Origin: Diphasiastrum complanatum
Lineage: Eukaryota; Streptophyta; Lycopodiopsida; Lycopodiales; Lycopodiaceae
Length of the DNA: 64,000 bases
Assembly: GCA_029204225.1 (NCBI GenBank)
Contig: CM055106.1
Coordinates: forward strand, 14,572,393-14,636,392
Reading direction: 5' to 3'
In this document: piece after piece, positions 50,286 through 60,930 of the stretch
Position numbering within the stretch: the first letter of the stretch is position 1
Layout: each line of letters starts with the position of its first letter
Program-made: the position numbers and the translations under genes
Notes under the pieces: generated by a model
Seen by the model: the letters and a program-made list of their open reading frames with translations, nothing else
Database searches by the model: none
What the model was told of the DNA's origin: nothing

Positions 50286-50671
50286 GTGCTGCCCACAGTG
50301 TAAGCACGGGTGCGTCCACGGTCGGGGTGGTCGGCAGAACGGGGGACTTGATGAGTCAAAGTGCTGCCCTCGAGGTGTAAGCACGGTCAGTTCTCGCGGT
50401 TCGGGCCTGGCGCTGTCTGCACGTAGGACGGATGAGGCAAAGTGCTGCCTAGGTAGGTGAAAGCACGGTCTGTACCTTGTGGGGTGCGGGGCGACATATT
50501 CAAACTGTACGGGCTAACCATTGATACAGAGATGCTGCTCGAATTCGGGTGTAAAGCACGGGTGGTTAGCTGCCAGTGCGGGATATCTGCCGATCGTTTA
50601 GCTATAAGGGCTATCGACCAAAAAGTGGTGGGGCGTGACTGAGGCAATGTGCTGCTTAATGGTGAAAGCAC
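50286..50671 (+). other. Leader stem-loop array of the gag element
   Basis: Five modules at 50286-50307, 50361-50384, 50442-50466, 50533-50559 and 50649-50671. Each has a GTGCTGC-type half and an AAGCAC half 10-17 nt apart. They are conserved in order and spacing with 38169-38555 of the pol-only element. Possible roles, by inference, are RNA packaging, dimerisation or translation control. Confidence 0.75.
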
Positions 50672-51028
50672 AGATGGTTGGATGGATGTTTCCTCGTGGG
50701 CTAATTTTGTGATAGATTTGTGTGGGCACGGCTAGGCAAAGGTCCTACGTCCGGTCTCAGGGGGGTTTGTGGCTTGAGAGGGATCCTCTGTGTTTGCTTT
50801 GGTTGGCATGTTCCGTTTGTTGTGTGCTTGCTTGGACACAAATGACCTGGTTCCTACTTGGCTCTCAGGTGATGTGGGCGTGCTATGTTTGAGGAAGGGA
50901 TATTTTCATTGAAGCTGATTTAATAAAGAAGAAAAGAGAGCTGCGGGCCCCGGCTGACAGAAGGGAGAGCTTCAAATATAAAAAAAGGATTGAGGCGATA
51001 ATCTGTTGGAAGTACACCTCTGACTATA

Positions 51029-52399
51029 ATGGAGGACCATCTTGAAGAGTTACGAGCACTGACGGACGGAGAAGAGCTGACTCGAGAATACAGCTCTCGC
51101 ATGCATCGAGATGGCACCAGGTCCAAGTCGAGAAAGAAAGAGCGTATGCACTCCACAGTGGCGCCCCTCCATGAAGAGATGGGTGGCCCTTCTGAACGTA
51201 CACCAAGAGATGAACCCTTGCCAGAGGCGCAACAGGACCTCTTTGAAGTGAAGATGCGGCAATACTTATCAAGCGCAATGACGGCTACGCTTAGCGAGGT
51301 GAAGAAGGATAGAGAAACCGAAAGGAAAGAATGGCAAACATCCTTGCGAGCCATGAATCTTACTCAAATTAACCTTGCTAGAGAAATGAGAGACGGGCTA
51401 ACACAGCTCGAAGCCAGGTTTGAAGAGTTGGATGCAACTAGGGAGAATGCAGTGGCGCCTCCTCCACAGATACCAAGAGAACCACGAGCACGAACCACAG
51501 AGGGCCCAAGAAAGACTGCCAAAGTGAAAGCACCACCTACTTTCGAAGGAGAGCGTGACATTCGAGTTGTGGAAGATTGGTTGTTTCACATGGACCATTA
51601 CTTCCGTCTGATGAACACTCCTGAGGAAGAAAGAACTGACTTGGCATTAGCATATTTTGAGGGCTACACTACAAATTGGTACCGGATGGCAGGAATGCAT
51701 TTTCAAACATGGGACGCATTCAAAGCCGCATTACGAGAGGAGTTCATACCGAAGGATTCACACATGAGATTGAGGACAGAATTATCGGGGCTCAAACAGA
51801 AAGGGTCATTGCGAGAGTACCTCAATAGATTCAGACAGAGTGTATGGGTTATTGAAGATATGTCCGAGGCGGACAAAACTCATTACCTATTGTCTGGAAT
51901 GCAATCCTGGACCCAGCGTGCGATAGACAGCTACATGCCCCATGATTTCAATTCAACTATTCGAGCGGCTGAAATGGTTTGTGATTATGAGAGCACATTG
52001 GCACCTGCTGCTCCCGCAACCTCAACAAGAGTATTTAGTGGATCCAGACCGAGTCCGAGCTTTTTTTCAAGGGGGGACTCAGCTCCAAATGGCAACCAAG
52101 CCTCGAGTAGCGTGAATAAATTCCCAACAAAAACAGGGTTTGGCAACCAAGGCAACAATGGAGGGAACATGTTCCAGAGAAGAAACAATGTTGAACCTTC
52201 AGCTAGTCACAGCAACAGCTCACCAACAGTGGGCAGTTCCATGCGTTGCTTCAACTGTCATCAGCAAGGTCACTCTTGGAGGTCATGCCCCAAACCATTG
52301 AATAAGCAAATCATAGCTGCCATTGAAGGATTTGATAGGATGGAGAGGGAGGCATTTGATCAAGAAGATGGTGAACAAGATGATGAAGAGGACCCATAA
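51029..52399 (+). CDS. Gag polyprotein of gypsy element, intact
   Basis: 456 codons from an ATG about 0.8 kb after the primer site, stop TAA at 52397-52399. The N-terminal about 150 residues are charged and probably coiled-coil. The retrotransposon gag (capsid) domain spans about 170-300 with APPTFEGERDIRVVEDWLFH, TNWYRMAG and FIPKDSHMRLRTELSGLKQK. A Ser/Asn/Gly-rich linker follows, then a single zinc knuckle CFNCHQQGHSWRSC (residues 407-420, CX2CX4HX4C) and a very acidic tail. It would assemble virus-like particles and bind element RNA in the cytoplasm. It is the only retroelement gene here with a full-length uninterrupted frame and all expected motifs. The protease ORF follows in the same frame after the TAA. 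Confidence 0.95.
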   Translation: MEDHLEELRALTDGEELTREYSSRMHRDGTRSKSRKKERMHSTVAPLHEEMGGPSERTPRDEPLPEAQQDLFEVKMRQYLSSAMTATLSEVKKDRETERKEWQTSLRAMNLTQINLAREMRDGLTQLEARFEELDATRENAVAPPPQIPREPRARTTEGPRKTAKVKAPPTFEGERDIRVVEDWLFHMDHYFRLMNTPEEERTDLALAYFEGYTTNWYRMAGMHFQTWDAFKAALREEFIPKDSHMRLRTELSGLKQKGSLREYLNRFRQSVWVIEDMSEADKTHYLLSGMQSWTQRAIDSYMPHDFNSTIRAAEMVCDYESTLAPAAPATSTRVFSGSRPSPSFFSRGDSAPNGNQASSSVNKFPTKTGFGNQGNNGGNMFQRRNNVEPSASHSNSSPTVGSSMRCFNCHQQGHSWRSCPKPLNKQIIAAIEGFDRMEREAFDQEDGEQDDEEDP

Positions 52400-53218
52400 A
52401 CGGATTTGACGGAGTCTGACCTGAATGCCTTGCAACAGATAGGGGCACTTGCGGCGTATCGTGAACATCTTATGGCGACTCCTGCGAGAGGATCCAAGTT
52501 ATTGTACCTGAAAGGCTATATTCAAGGAAGGATCATTTACTTCATGGTAGACCTGGGGGCATCACATAACTACTTGTCAGAAAAACTGACAGGAGAATTG
52601 GACATCCAACGTGAGGAAAATGTGACTCCTATTTGTGTGGAGACCGCGAAAGGTACTATGACCACTTGTAAATTGGCAACCAACTTACCAATCTCTCTAG
52701 GAGCCTGGAAGAATCGACTAACGTTCACAATCTTGAAGATGGATGCCTTCGACGCTATTTTGGGATTAAGCTGGTTTAACGAACATGTGGTGGCCTTCTT
52801 GGCAAAAGGGGTTAACCTTGTGTTATTATATAATGGCAGGAGACCTTGTGTCGTCAGAGCTGTGCCAGGGGACCAACTAGAAAAGAACGACACAAATGAA
52901 CCTGAGCCAATCATTCCTCCCAATCTCATTCACCTATTTAACGAAGGACAACCAACAGTGACAGACCAGCTGACACGGGAACAAATGGAGCCAACATTGC
53001 CTATAGTGAATTCAAGTGCCGATGCAGAGCTCAAGGAGCTCACCTTGTGTGACCAAGCGAAAGCTCACTTTTTTAACGAAAGACATCCAACAGTGACAAA
53101 CCAGCTGACGCGAGGTCAAATGGAGCCAACATTGCCTGCAGTTTCTACGTCAAAGGTGAATCTAAGTGCCGATGCAGAGCTCAACCTGGACGACCAAACG
53201 AAATATCTAGAGTCCTAG
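52400..53218 (+). CDS. Protease-like ORF of gag element, same frame as gag
   Basis: About 270 open codons directly after the gag stop and in the same frame, with no ATG at its beginning, so expression would need stop readthrough or internal initiation at a later ATG (about 52472). FMVDLGASHNYLSEKL matches the retropepsin active site, but the Ser/Thr of D(S/T)G is Leu. KMDAFDAILGLSWFNEHVVA follows, as in the pol-only element (IDSGASHNYIS, MDAFDVILGLPWINEH). The C-terminal part is a two-copy repeat around PTVT(D/N)QLTR(E/G)QMEPTLP. Nothing of RT follows; the stop is at 53216-53218. The altered active site casts doubt on activity. Confidence 0.8.
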   Translation, partial: TDLTESDLNALQQIGALAAYREHLMATPARGSKLLYLKGYIQGRIIYFMVDLGASHNYLSEKLTGELDIQREENVTPICVETAKGTMTTCKLATNLPISLGAWKNRLTFTILKMDAFDAILGLSWFNEHVVAFLAKGVNLVLLYNGRRPCVVRAVPGDQLEKNDTNEPEPIIPPNLIHLFNEGQPTVTDQLTREQMEPTLPIVNSSADAELKELTLCDQAKAHFFNERHPTVTNQLTRGQMEPTLPAVSTSKVNLSADAELNLDDQTKYLES

Positions 53219-53585
53219 GGGACTCATCCAGATGTGCGACGACAAGGACATATCTGAGGCTTAAGGGAGCCGTGAGTACCTTTTTCTTTCATGCTAATAA
53301 AGTAAGCCGCATTTCTCATTGAGGAGTGAGCTTCAGTTTGATGTCTAAGTGCAGCAGCTACACACAGGTTTTACGTAAGTGAACTAGGTCCACACTTTTC
53401 CTGTGCTGGGTGTAAAACACAATATCATTACTCTGCTTTACAGTTGGTTTCCTTTGGCCGGTGAATCAAGCCCGTGCCCTTGTATATGTGACTAAAGTCT
53501 GGCCGGTGAATTAAACCCGTGCCATGAGTCTTAGGTTCTAGTTTGGCCCTGATGAGGACATCAGCTTTCTCAAACGAGGGGAGGA

Positions 53586-54505
53586 TGTAGTAAAGCTGAC
53601 TCGGGTGCACCCAGCGTGCCCTGTAAGACTCAAAGGGGTGACACTCCCTAAGGTCCCAGAGCAAGTTAGAACGTCAAAGACTGAGCCTCCGACCTGTGGT
53701 GAGCCAGTCAAGTAGTCACAAAGTCATGAGCTAGCTCTGGAGCTCGAGTCATGGCCTAGTCAGGAAAGCAGGTTGATTCGGCCGTCGGGACGGCTCTCGG
53801 GACCCATGTCTGGGAGCCAGACTGATTCTGCCAGGCTTGCCAGGCTTAATCAGCAAAATAAAAACTAAGTCCTAAAAAGCGTGCTTTACCAGAAAGCACT
53901 ATGTTTCAAACCAGAGGGGGTGCGTCGAATCACAGCAGAACTATAGAGGGAGTCCGGCAGACAGAAACTTGAACAGCTCAACCAGCGCCAGGAATCCAGT
54001 CGCCAAGTCTCAGCTCCCTCTACCAGCACGAGCCAGGCACAATGCCCAGCACGTGTTGGTGGCCCCAAGACCGGTCAGTCTATGTATGAATGTAACCTCT
54101 TCCAAATCTAATAAAGTTGATCCTTGGGGATGATTACCATTTCGGTTTCGCCTCCGGGACTTGTCCAAGTGGAAGGACCCTTACTACAACCTTTTTGCGT
54201 CGCTGGCGTCTAAGGGTCCCTATCATCGACATGGGGCTTGCCGCTATGCCAATTGGTCAGTTTGGCGACCACTATGCCTTGGGTTTCATGTGTGGCTTGT
54301 CTTTGCCTTTGGTTACCTTTTGGGGACGGATTCTGAGTTGGCTTTCGGGTTGGTTGGGATTCCAGTTTTCTTAAGTCTGAATGGTTAAGCTTGTTACGTT
54401 TCTGAGTTAGCTTTTACGTAAGTGCATGATGGATGAATGTTAGACTTAAGCGCGTGTTGGGGAAACCGCTCAAGTCCCAGCGCCCTTTGAGGCGCCGGCG
54501 CAACA
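53586..54505 (+). repeat. 3' LTR of gag element
   Basis: 920 bp, TGTAGTAAAGCTGACTC ... GGCGCAACA, the same length as the 5' LTR. It is preceded by GATGAGGACATCAGC and CAAACGAGGGGAGGA, and followed by the CCGAC target duplication. Confidence 0.95.
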
Positions 54506-54510
54506 CCGAC

Positions 54511-55468
54511 ATACATCAAACTTAACCAACTCAAAGCTTCGTTACAAACGAGTAACATCCATTCCAATCAAGCGGTTTGACTTACATCAGACTTAACCAA
54601 CTGAAAGCCTCGTCACGAGCGTTGGAAGCCAACCTGGCGCTACGCCAGACTAGACAGCCATAAACAGGTAACTTCCACCCAAGCAAGCCATCCAACTCAG
54701 CCGGCAGGTTAGAGCCCATTTCCCAAGAGCTTAACCCATCACGTTCATGCAAGGAACACTCAGAACCACAAGCCGTGACAGATATGGAAACAACCAGTTC
54801 CTGGACCAAATGGTCCCGACAGCATACCGCTGGCGCCACGGACGAATGGTCCTGACGGCATACCGCTGGCGTCCCGGGATATGACCCTCAACTATGTGCC
54901 AACTTAAAAATTTTGAAGCGGCCTTACAACTGGCGCTTTTACCAAACACTGAAACCCAGAAGGTAATCAGAGTTGGTTTGAGAAAAATCCCACTTTATTG
55001 ATAAATCTGAGAAGGTTACATTTCAAGTGTGTGACCGACCCTAGTCTCCGGGGAGCTGGCATGCCAAGGCGAGGGCCAGGACAACATTCCAGCAAGGGAG
55101 GCTAAGACTTGGTTGGAGCTCGCCCTGAGTCACATCCGCACTCCCCTATAGTATTGGTGGGATTCGGCACCCCCCCTCATACCAAACACTCTACCCAGGC
55201 TGGTAAAGCAAGTTTTTCTCTCTAGGATTTTCTCTTGCTAGAAAGTGATTTTCTCTCTCTAGATTTTATTGATCCCCAGGCTTCCTTTAATCATGCCTAG
55301 ATTGTGTGAGGTGATTGCACATCGATCTGAGCTCTCTGGACTTCGCTAGAACCGATCAAAGATTTTCAGCCATAGGAACTTGGCGCCGGCTGGATTCTGG
55401 TCGGCGCCGGGAGCAGTAAGGGCGCTGCTGGCGCCAGAAGTAAAGCTTATGAAGATAGCTTTACAACA
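54511..55468 (-). repeat. Family R LTR, 5' portion
   Basis: On the minus strand it starts TGTTGTAAAGCTATC at 55468 after GGTGGGGTGGA. It carries CTATAGGGGAGTGCGG and an AATAAAG (about 54998), and runs to the insertion point of the gag element. Joined to 49055-49275, the LTR would be about 1.18 kb. Within it, the phrase GTTGGTTAAG(T/C)(T/C)TGATG recurs several times. Confidence 0.82.
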
Positions 55469-56100
55469 TCCACCCCACCTTTATAAAATATGATGTCCTC
55501 ATCAGATGTCAAATTAAAGTAAAGGTGTCTCCCAATTAAAATAACTATACATTTAAGCTACTTGGCATAGTACTCAATTTACTGGCCACTTTTTATTAAC
55601 ATTGAAGCTGGCACACCACAAGTTGGAGGCTCAGCTCTTTATACTGAAAAATTACATAACTTGAAAATATCTCTTTGTCTGGGAAAAGCGTAGATTTGAT
55701 ATCGCTTTCGAAAAACCAAGAACCTTATTAACTGGTGACAGAGGCATTTCTTTGAAATGTTCGCCCCTGTCGCGTCTGACTTTCAACTTTGGAACTCCTT
55801 TGAGCTCCTGATTTGTCCTTGATGCACTTTGTGTTGAGCTCCCTGAGCTCCAAATTTGATCAGTTCCGCACAGGTATCAAGGCTCCCTGAGCCAATGGAT
55901 TTATCGTTTGATTGCCCACTTTATGGTCCACTCCGTGCCTTGTTGCTTCTGCACCTTGATTTCTCTCCTTGTCCCAGCCTGATCTTGATACTTTTCCCAT
56001 CTTGGCTCTTTAAGGTAGGCAAAGATTGAGTACTCCGCAATGCGCCTCTCACTCAGCTTGAAGTAGCTCTTTGAATCAGCCCAAATTGACTCGAGAAATT
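55469..56100 (-). repeat. Family R internal 3' region
   Basis: Matches 47225-47560 (its left part) and about 61700-61905 (its right part, 55905-56095), both in reverse orientation. Minus-strand frames such as LKGVPKLKVRRD show no known domain, so the class of the internal proteins is not established. Confidence 0.7.
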
Positions 56101-56141
56101 ATACAATGACTCAGAAAATATACAATATACCAAATGCTATG

Positions 56142-56147
<6 letters not shown>

Positions 56148-56232
<85 letters not shown>
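56148..56232. repeat. (GA)n microsatellite
   Basis: About 85 bp of perfect GA/AG repeats just past the family R internal region. Confidence 0.97.
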
Positions 56233-56235
<3 letters not shown>

Positions 56236-57154
56236 CCACTATCGGTCATCCCCACGTTTTACGACATTATGACCCATAGTATTTGGCATCAAGTAGATTT
56301 ATGGCCTTACTATGGTCAACTGATCCGGTTAGTTTTAGATCTTCAATTTGGAATCGCCTGCATCCCATACCACGGGTTCTTCCTCCATGAAAGCCCTCCA
56401 CTTCCTGGTCAAAGCGTCACAAAAAATAATCACAAGTATGTGAAGTTCTCGGGAATTATATACAAATTCCAACTTCATAAAACAATTTCCAATTCATATA
56501 TTCTTTCGCCTCTTTTCATAATCTCTACAGTCATTGAAGGATAGTAGGTTTCGTCCTAACATGCCTTGAGTGACAGATTTAGAAATGGGGGTGAGTCAAC
56601 TTTTGCTTGTTCTTATATCATACTTTGTTGGTATGCCCCAGCTTCAAGCACATCAAGAAGACAATTTTTTTTGTTTCATTTTAGTCTGCAACCATGTGTT
56701 TAATATTCCATGGGGCCATCATGGTCGAGTGATGCGGGGCTAATTTTCATTTGCCCCCCCTCACTAGAATTTCATTCTATCCATTTACATATTAAATCGA
56801 AAAATTGAAAAAATTTTAACATGCTTACATTATATATGCAAAATGGATTTTGTGCAACAAATATGCCGAAAAAACCACTATATGCATCAGAATCTAATTC
56901 AAAAAAATTTCACAATTATTTTAACTGCATTTAAAAAAAAAAAAACATAGTCTAAGCCCATGGAATTTCTAAAACCTGGTAAACCAAAAAATCAAAAAAC
57001 CCTGTGCCCTCCAGCACACCCATCCCTTACCTAACATGCAAATTAGAACTATTAGTTTTCTAAAAAAAACTAAAAGTTAACTGATAATTTAGCACCCCCC
57101 CCCCCCCTTTCCCTTCCCTCCATAAGCTTAGACTTGTGCTGGCCGCGAGCAGGG

Positions 57155-57156
<2 letters not shown>
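56233..57156. other. Unassigned AT-rich sequence
   Basis: No coding motif. Contains a run of about 14 C near 57091-57106. Confidence 0.45.

Positions 57157-57228
<72 letters not shown>
57157..57228. repeat. (GA)n microsatellite
   Basis: About 72 bp of perfect GA repeats, flanked by GGCCGC on the left and GGCGGCC on the right. Confidence 0.97.
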
Positions 57229-57229
<1 letters not shown>

Positions 57230-59437
57230 CGGCCAGCGTTCTGAATGACTCCTTTCCTTCATTGTTTGTGCCCCTTTCTTGCATGCAGGTCGGGTGTGGA
57301 GGCTTCACAGATCACGGCCAGGAGCCAACTAGGAGGCCTAGTTGCTATTTTTTCTGATTCATTTTCATTTGAAACAAAAGCTAATCAAGCTTTTGCTTTT
57401 GTTTGAAGCATTAAATGTTTTCCTTTACTGTTTTTGCAGATAATATGTGCAAGCAGGGTGCATTTACAGTTGCTATGCTTTCATTCATGCATAAGCAACG
57501 CTTTCTTACAGATTTTACACAAACAAGGTTTTTTAAACCTGAAAAACAGGGTATATGCTGCCAGAATTTTCAAAAATCCTTGTCTTGCAGGTTGCCTTAT
57601 CCTTCAATCACAGGATAGGCTTTCCTGTAATTCATACCATCATAACATGGCTTTACTGATTCACACAAAACTGCAAAACATTATTAGTTTTCTGAAAAAT
57701 CCAGCCTGAACCTGTGAATCATAAACAAACTGCCATGCAGATCCTATAAAAGGCCACCAACACTTTACACAAGAAATTAGTCTTATTGAATGTCTTTCTT
57801 GCTTTTCTTGGATTAAGCCTCCATCACAAGAGCAAAAGATAGCCAATACTAACACATAAACCACAGTTATGTGAAGAACAAAAAGCCATAAGAAAAACCA
57901 GCATAGCCTCAAATTGAAACCGTTGCTATCATAAAAGTGCTCTTAATGAAGTAATCGACAACATAAGTGATTCAAGAAAACTGAAACTTACTTTCAAAAT
58001 ACCAATTTGAAGTGCTTAAAAACCGAATCGATTATATTCCTGGTAGTACACATACCACACAACCGATTACACCTCAAAAAAGTGATTCTTGGGAAGAGGA
58101 ATTCGAATTTTCACCACTTATTGCTTACTCCACGGATTCTTCAAAAAATGTTGAGATTCTGTATCACACAACGGAAAAATCCCCACACCATTCGAGATTC
58201 ATTCTTGAGCACTAACAAATGGGAAAACGTGCTTAGAACTGGATCTGATACCAATATAAAGTCCTAAACCAAGAATCCTATTCTAAGCATGCCAATCACA
58301 AGCAACACAAGGGAAACGGATGGTGGACAAACCAACCCAACCAAACCTAGATCGAACGGATCTAGCCCCCAAGCTATGGATCAATCACAAAGAGGAATGA
58401 GGCATCACACCAGTAGCATACGGCTACCAGTTATGCAATCAAGCATACACTAGTGAGAGCCCAATAGGTATACTTATACCTTCCAAGGCCCATGCACCAT
58501 TAGTAGTGCACTGTGACACCTCACTGGACACCCCTACAGCCTATCTAGGCCACATCATCCAGTACCCCAATGACTCACTGATAGATCCATAAAATCCACC
58601 ATCATGAGTTTAGGCCTACAACCATTAATTATGACCTTATACCCATAAGGGCCCCAATTCCCTTATAGTCATAACTAACTACGGGTTGTTGGCTTACTAA
58701 TCTCTAGCGTGAACACACTACCCGAGACCAGTCGTGGGCATGACATTAATGCTATTATATTTTCTAAAACTCAATAGAAGCCTTTCAGTGATTCAATGAA
58801 TTATGTCCAAAAAAAAATTGCATACATTATTAAGCAACTATCGATTGTTATTTACAACAAATATATCACTAAGCCAAGCCATTTATTATGGAGCTGAGCT
58901 CCTTAGACGTCACTACACAGTTGTTAAAATTTGAGCGTGCACCTTTCTGGATGTCAACAACTTTACCCATACACCCCACTATGATAGACATGTCAAACTA
59001 TGCTAAACTTAATTCTCTTTTGCATGGAGGAGTTAAGTTTCACGTTACTCACATTTTTAGCCTATTTTTAGGCTTTTGGTTTCATGTCTGTTTCATGATT
59101 AATCATAACAATCACTCAGTTGGTTGTACGACATTGCCAATTCTTCAAAGTTACTCCCCTGGTATCTTGACTTACCTCACCTTGGCACCTTTCAATGCCA
59201 CCTAGGATGCCACCTAAGGTCAACTCTCACTCCTTGTGAAATGAGAGAGAGGCCTCTTGATGTGGCTCCACTAATCAAAGCAGAGGATTTGGGCCTTTTG
59301 GACTTACCCCCCACTCCATGTGAAACCATCCTAAGCACTAATGACACTTTGAAGCAAGTAGCAATAGCAAGGACCACCCCTTATGGCTCAACATTTGATC
59401 CCAAGTTGGAGCCTGGAGGCCCGAAGGCCCTGATCTG
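57229..59437. other. Unassigned region
   Basis: Short frames (57415-57618, 58888-59205, 59124-59471) lack recognisable domains. Near 58243 the plus strand has GGATCTGATACCAA, a one-base variant of a copia primer site complement, but no LTR ends could be found around it. Confidence 0.4.
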
Positions 59438-59470
59438 CATGGAAGGCCCGAGATCCACGGGCCTTCCATG
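59438..59470. repeat. 13-bp perfect hairpin
   Basis: CATGGAAGGCCCG (59438-59450) pairs with CGGGCCTTCCATG (59458-59470) around a 7-nt loop. Confidence 0.92.
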
Positions 59471-59537
59471 ACGTAATGTCATGTTTGAAATGTTCTTACC
59501 CCATAAATTTTGGACAAAATCGTTGTTGCTTTCTGTA

Positions 59538-59752
59538 GCGTAGGCATTCCAAAGGGAGCCGGGAACCACGACTTAGCTTCCCAGCCTTCAACTCTTGCCG
59601 TCCAAACTCACTTGACATACAAGCAGCCAACTCACCAACAACGATCAGTCTTAACCAACTTGAAGTTCGGAAACCAACATTGAGATCCAACCTGGCGCCA
59701 TGCCAGATCGAGGGTCTCGATGTGGGTGGCTTCCCTCCAAGCAAGCCGCCCT
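59538..59752 (-). repeat. Family R LTR fragment, third copy
   Basis: Matches 49055-49275 nearly throughout, including AAAGGGAGCCGGGAACCACG and CCAAGCAAGCCGCCC. The match stops at 59752, where the transposase-like sequence begins. Preceding GTAGCG could mark the LTR end. Confidence 0.85.
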
Positions 59753-59759
59753 ACAGGTC

Positions 59760-60930
59760 TTGGAAGAGGACCATAGAATACTTTCATGGATATTTTCAAG
59801 AATAAATTATGGCGAGATTATAAAGAGACATTTGGAGAGTGAGAAATTTACAGTCGAAAACCATGGAAGTTTTCAAACTCAATGGCACCTTGCAGGGGAT
59901 TTTGAAAACATTAAAATGTATGTATAATGTCTCTCATGGGGCAACATCAAAGCATCCATGTCTTTATTGCATGAAGAATTGCTACAATATGAATTTGGGA
60001 CGATCAACAAACATTGGCCCAACAGGAGAAGCTGAAGATCCAAATATGAAGAGTGTTTTGCCAATTCCATTAATAAATGTTCACATATGCACATTGCATG
60101 CTAAGGTTCGTATTATTGAAAAACTTATCTACCTACATATTTTACTAGCATGGAATCATAAACCGAAGTCTGTGGCTAAAGCATCAATTAGGAGGTTGGA
60201 AATAGTTTTGTCAAATGCAAGACTACATAAAGGGAATGTCACAATTGAAGAAAGTGACAGACTCTCTGGGAAGAAACGTTCCTAATAAGCCATCAATTGG
60301 AGGTGCTAAAGCAAGAAGATTCTTATCCAATCGCACATGCAAAGAATCAAGTGTCAGATACGAAATTTGGAGAGAAATTGTTCAAGCCACAGGAAGTAAT
60401 CGAGTGGCAAAGGGACAAGTGTGGACTAACTTAGACAAACTCATAGGTGTTATCGGGAAAGAAAATCTATCATCAGAAGATATGAGGACTTTGCAAAATC
60501 ATTGCTCCACATTTGTAAAATTTGTACATGATTGTTGGGGAAAAGACAACGTTACTCATTACATGGTGCTAATCTATATCATTATCTGGTACTTTTCTCA
60601 TTTAGGCTTATATTTTTTTCTACTGATGTAACTAATCAAAACTATTGTTTGCAGCACATCCTTTTTCATCATGCAACTTATTTTGCAAAGGAATATGGGA
60701 GCTTAAGTATTTGGTCATCACAAGGCATGGAAAAATCTCATTGGCAAGCAAGGGGAGCATTTCATAGAGCAACAAACCATGGAGGACACAATTCAAGAAA
60801 TAAATATTTAGTTCAACTTTTTCAATGGTTTCATAGAAGAGCACCATTTAGATATCAAGCTAAAAACTCGCCAAGTATTACGATATTTCGAAAGGCATTC
60901 AAATCCATAACAAAAGAGAGATCCTTGTAA
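59760..60930 (+). pseudogene. Transposase-like gene of unrecognised family, frameshifted
   Basis: Three frames can be chained. The first ends QWHLAGDF at about 59900. A frameshift leads to LKTLKCMYNVSHGATSKHPC and LYC (a GDxKxL..C...GA...HPCxYC pattern), then IPLINVHICTLHAKVRIIEK. Another frameshift (about 60250) leads to NKPSIGGAKARRFLSNR, LDKLIGVIGKENLS and DNVTHYM (60565). A phase-0 GT...AG intron (60566-60654) then joins to HILFHHATYFAKEYGSLSIW, GMEKSHWQARGAFHRATNHG and RRAPFRYQAK, stop near 60930. Conserved Asp, Cys, His and Glu spots suggest a DNA transposase-type enzyme with a small zinc site, but I cannot name the family. Two frameshifts make it a pseudogene. Confidence 0.6.

Larger units (their letters stand above)
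49276..54505 (+). mobile_element. Ty3/gypsy gag-protease element without RT or integrase (TR-GAG-like)
   Basis: 5.2 kb with two 920-bp LTRs, a CCGAC target duplication (49271-49275 and 54506-54510), a primer site, a leader with five stem-loops, an intact gag ORF, a protease-like ORF and a polypurine tract. There is no RT, RNase H or integrase: about 350 bp of non-coding sequence separate the protease ORF from the 3' LTR. The LTRs and leader belong to the same family as the pol-only element. Such gag-bearing non-autonomous elements are known in plants as TR-GAG. Intact gag and very similar LTRs point to relatively recent activity, with RT and integrase supplied in trans. Confidence 0.93.

Noticed and set aside
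58236-58260. Possible copia primer site (GGATCTGATACCAA) on the minus strand
   Set aside because: One mismatch to the usual 12-mer, and no LTR ends, gag or repeat partner beside it.
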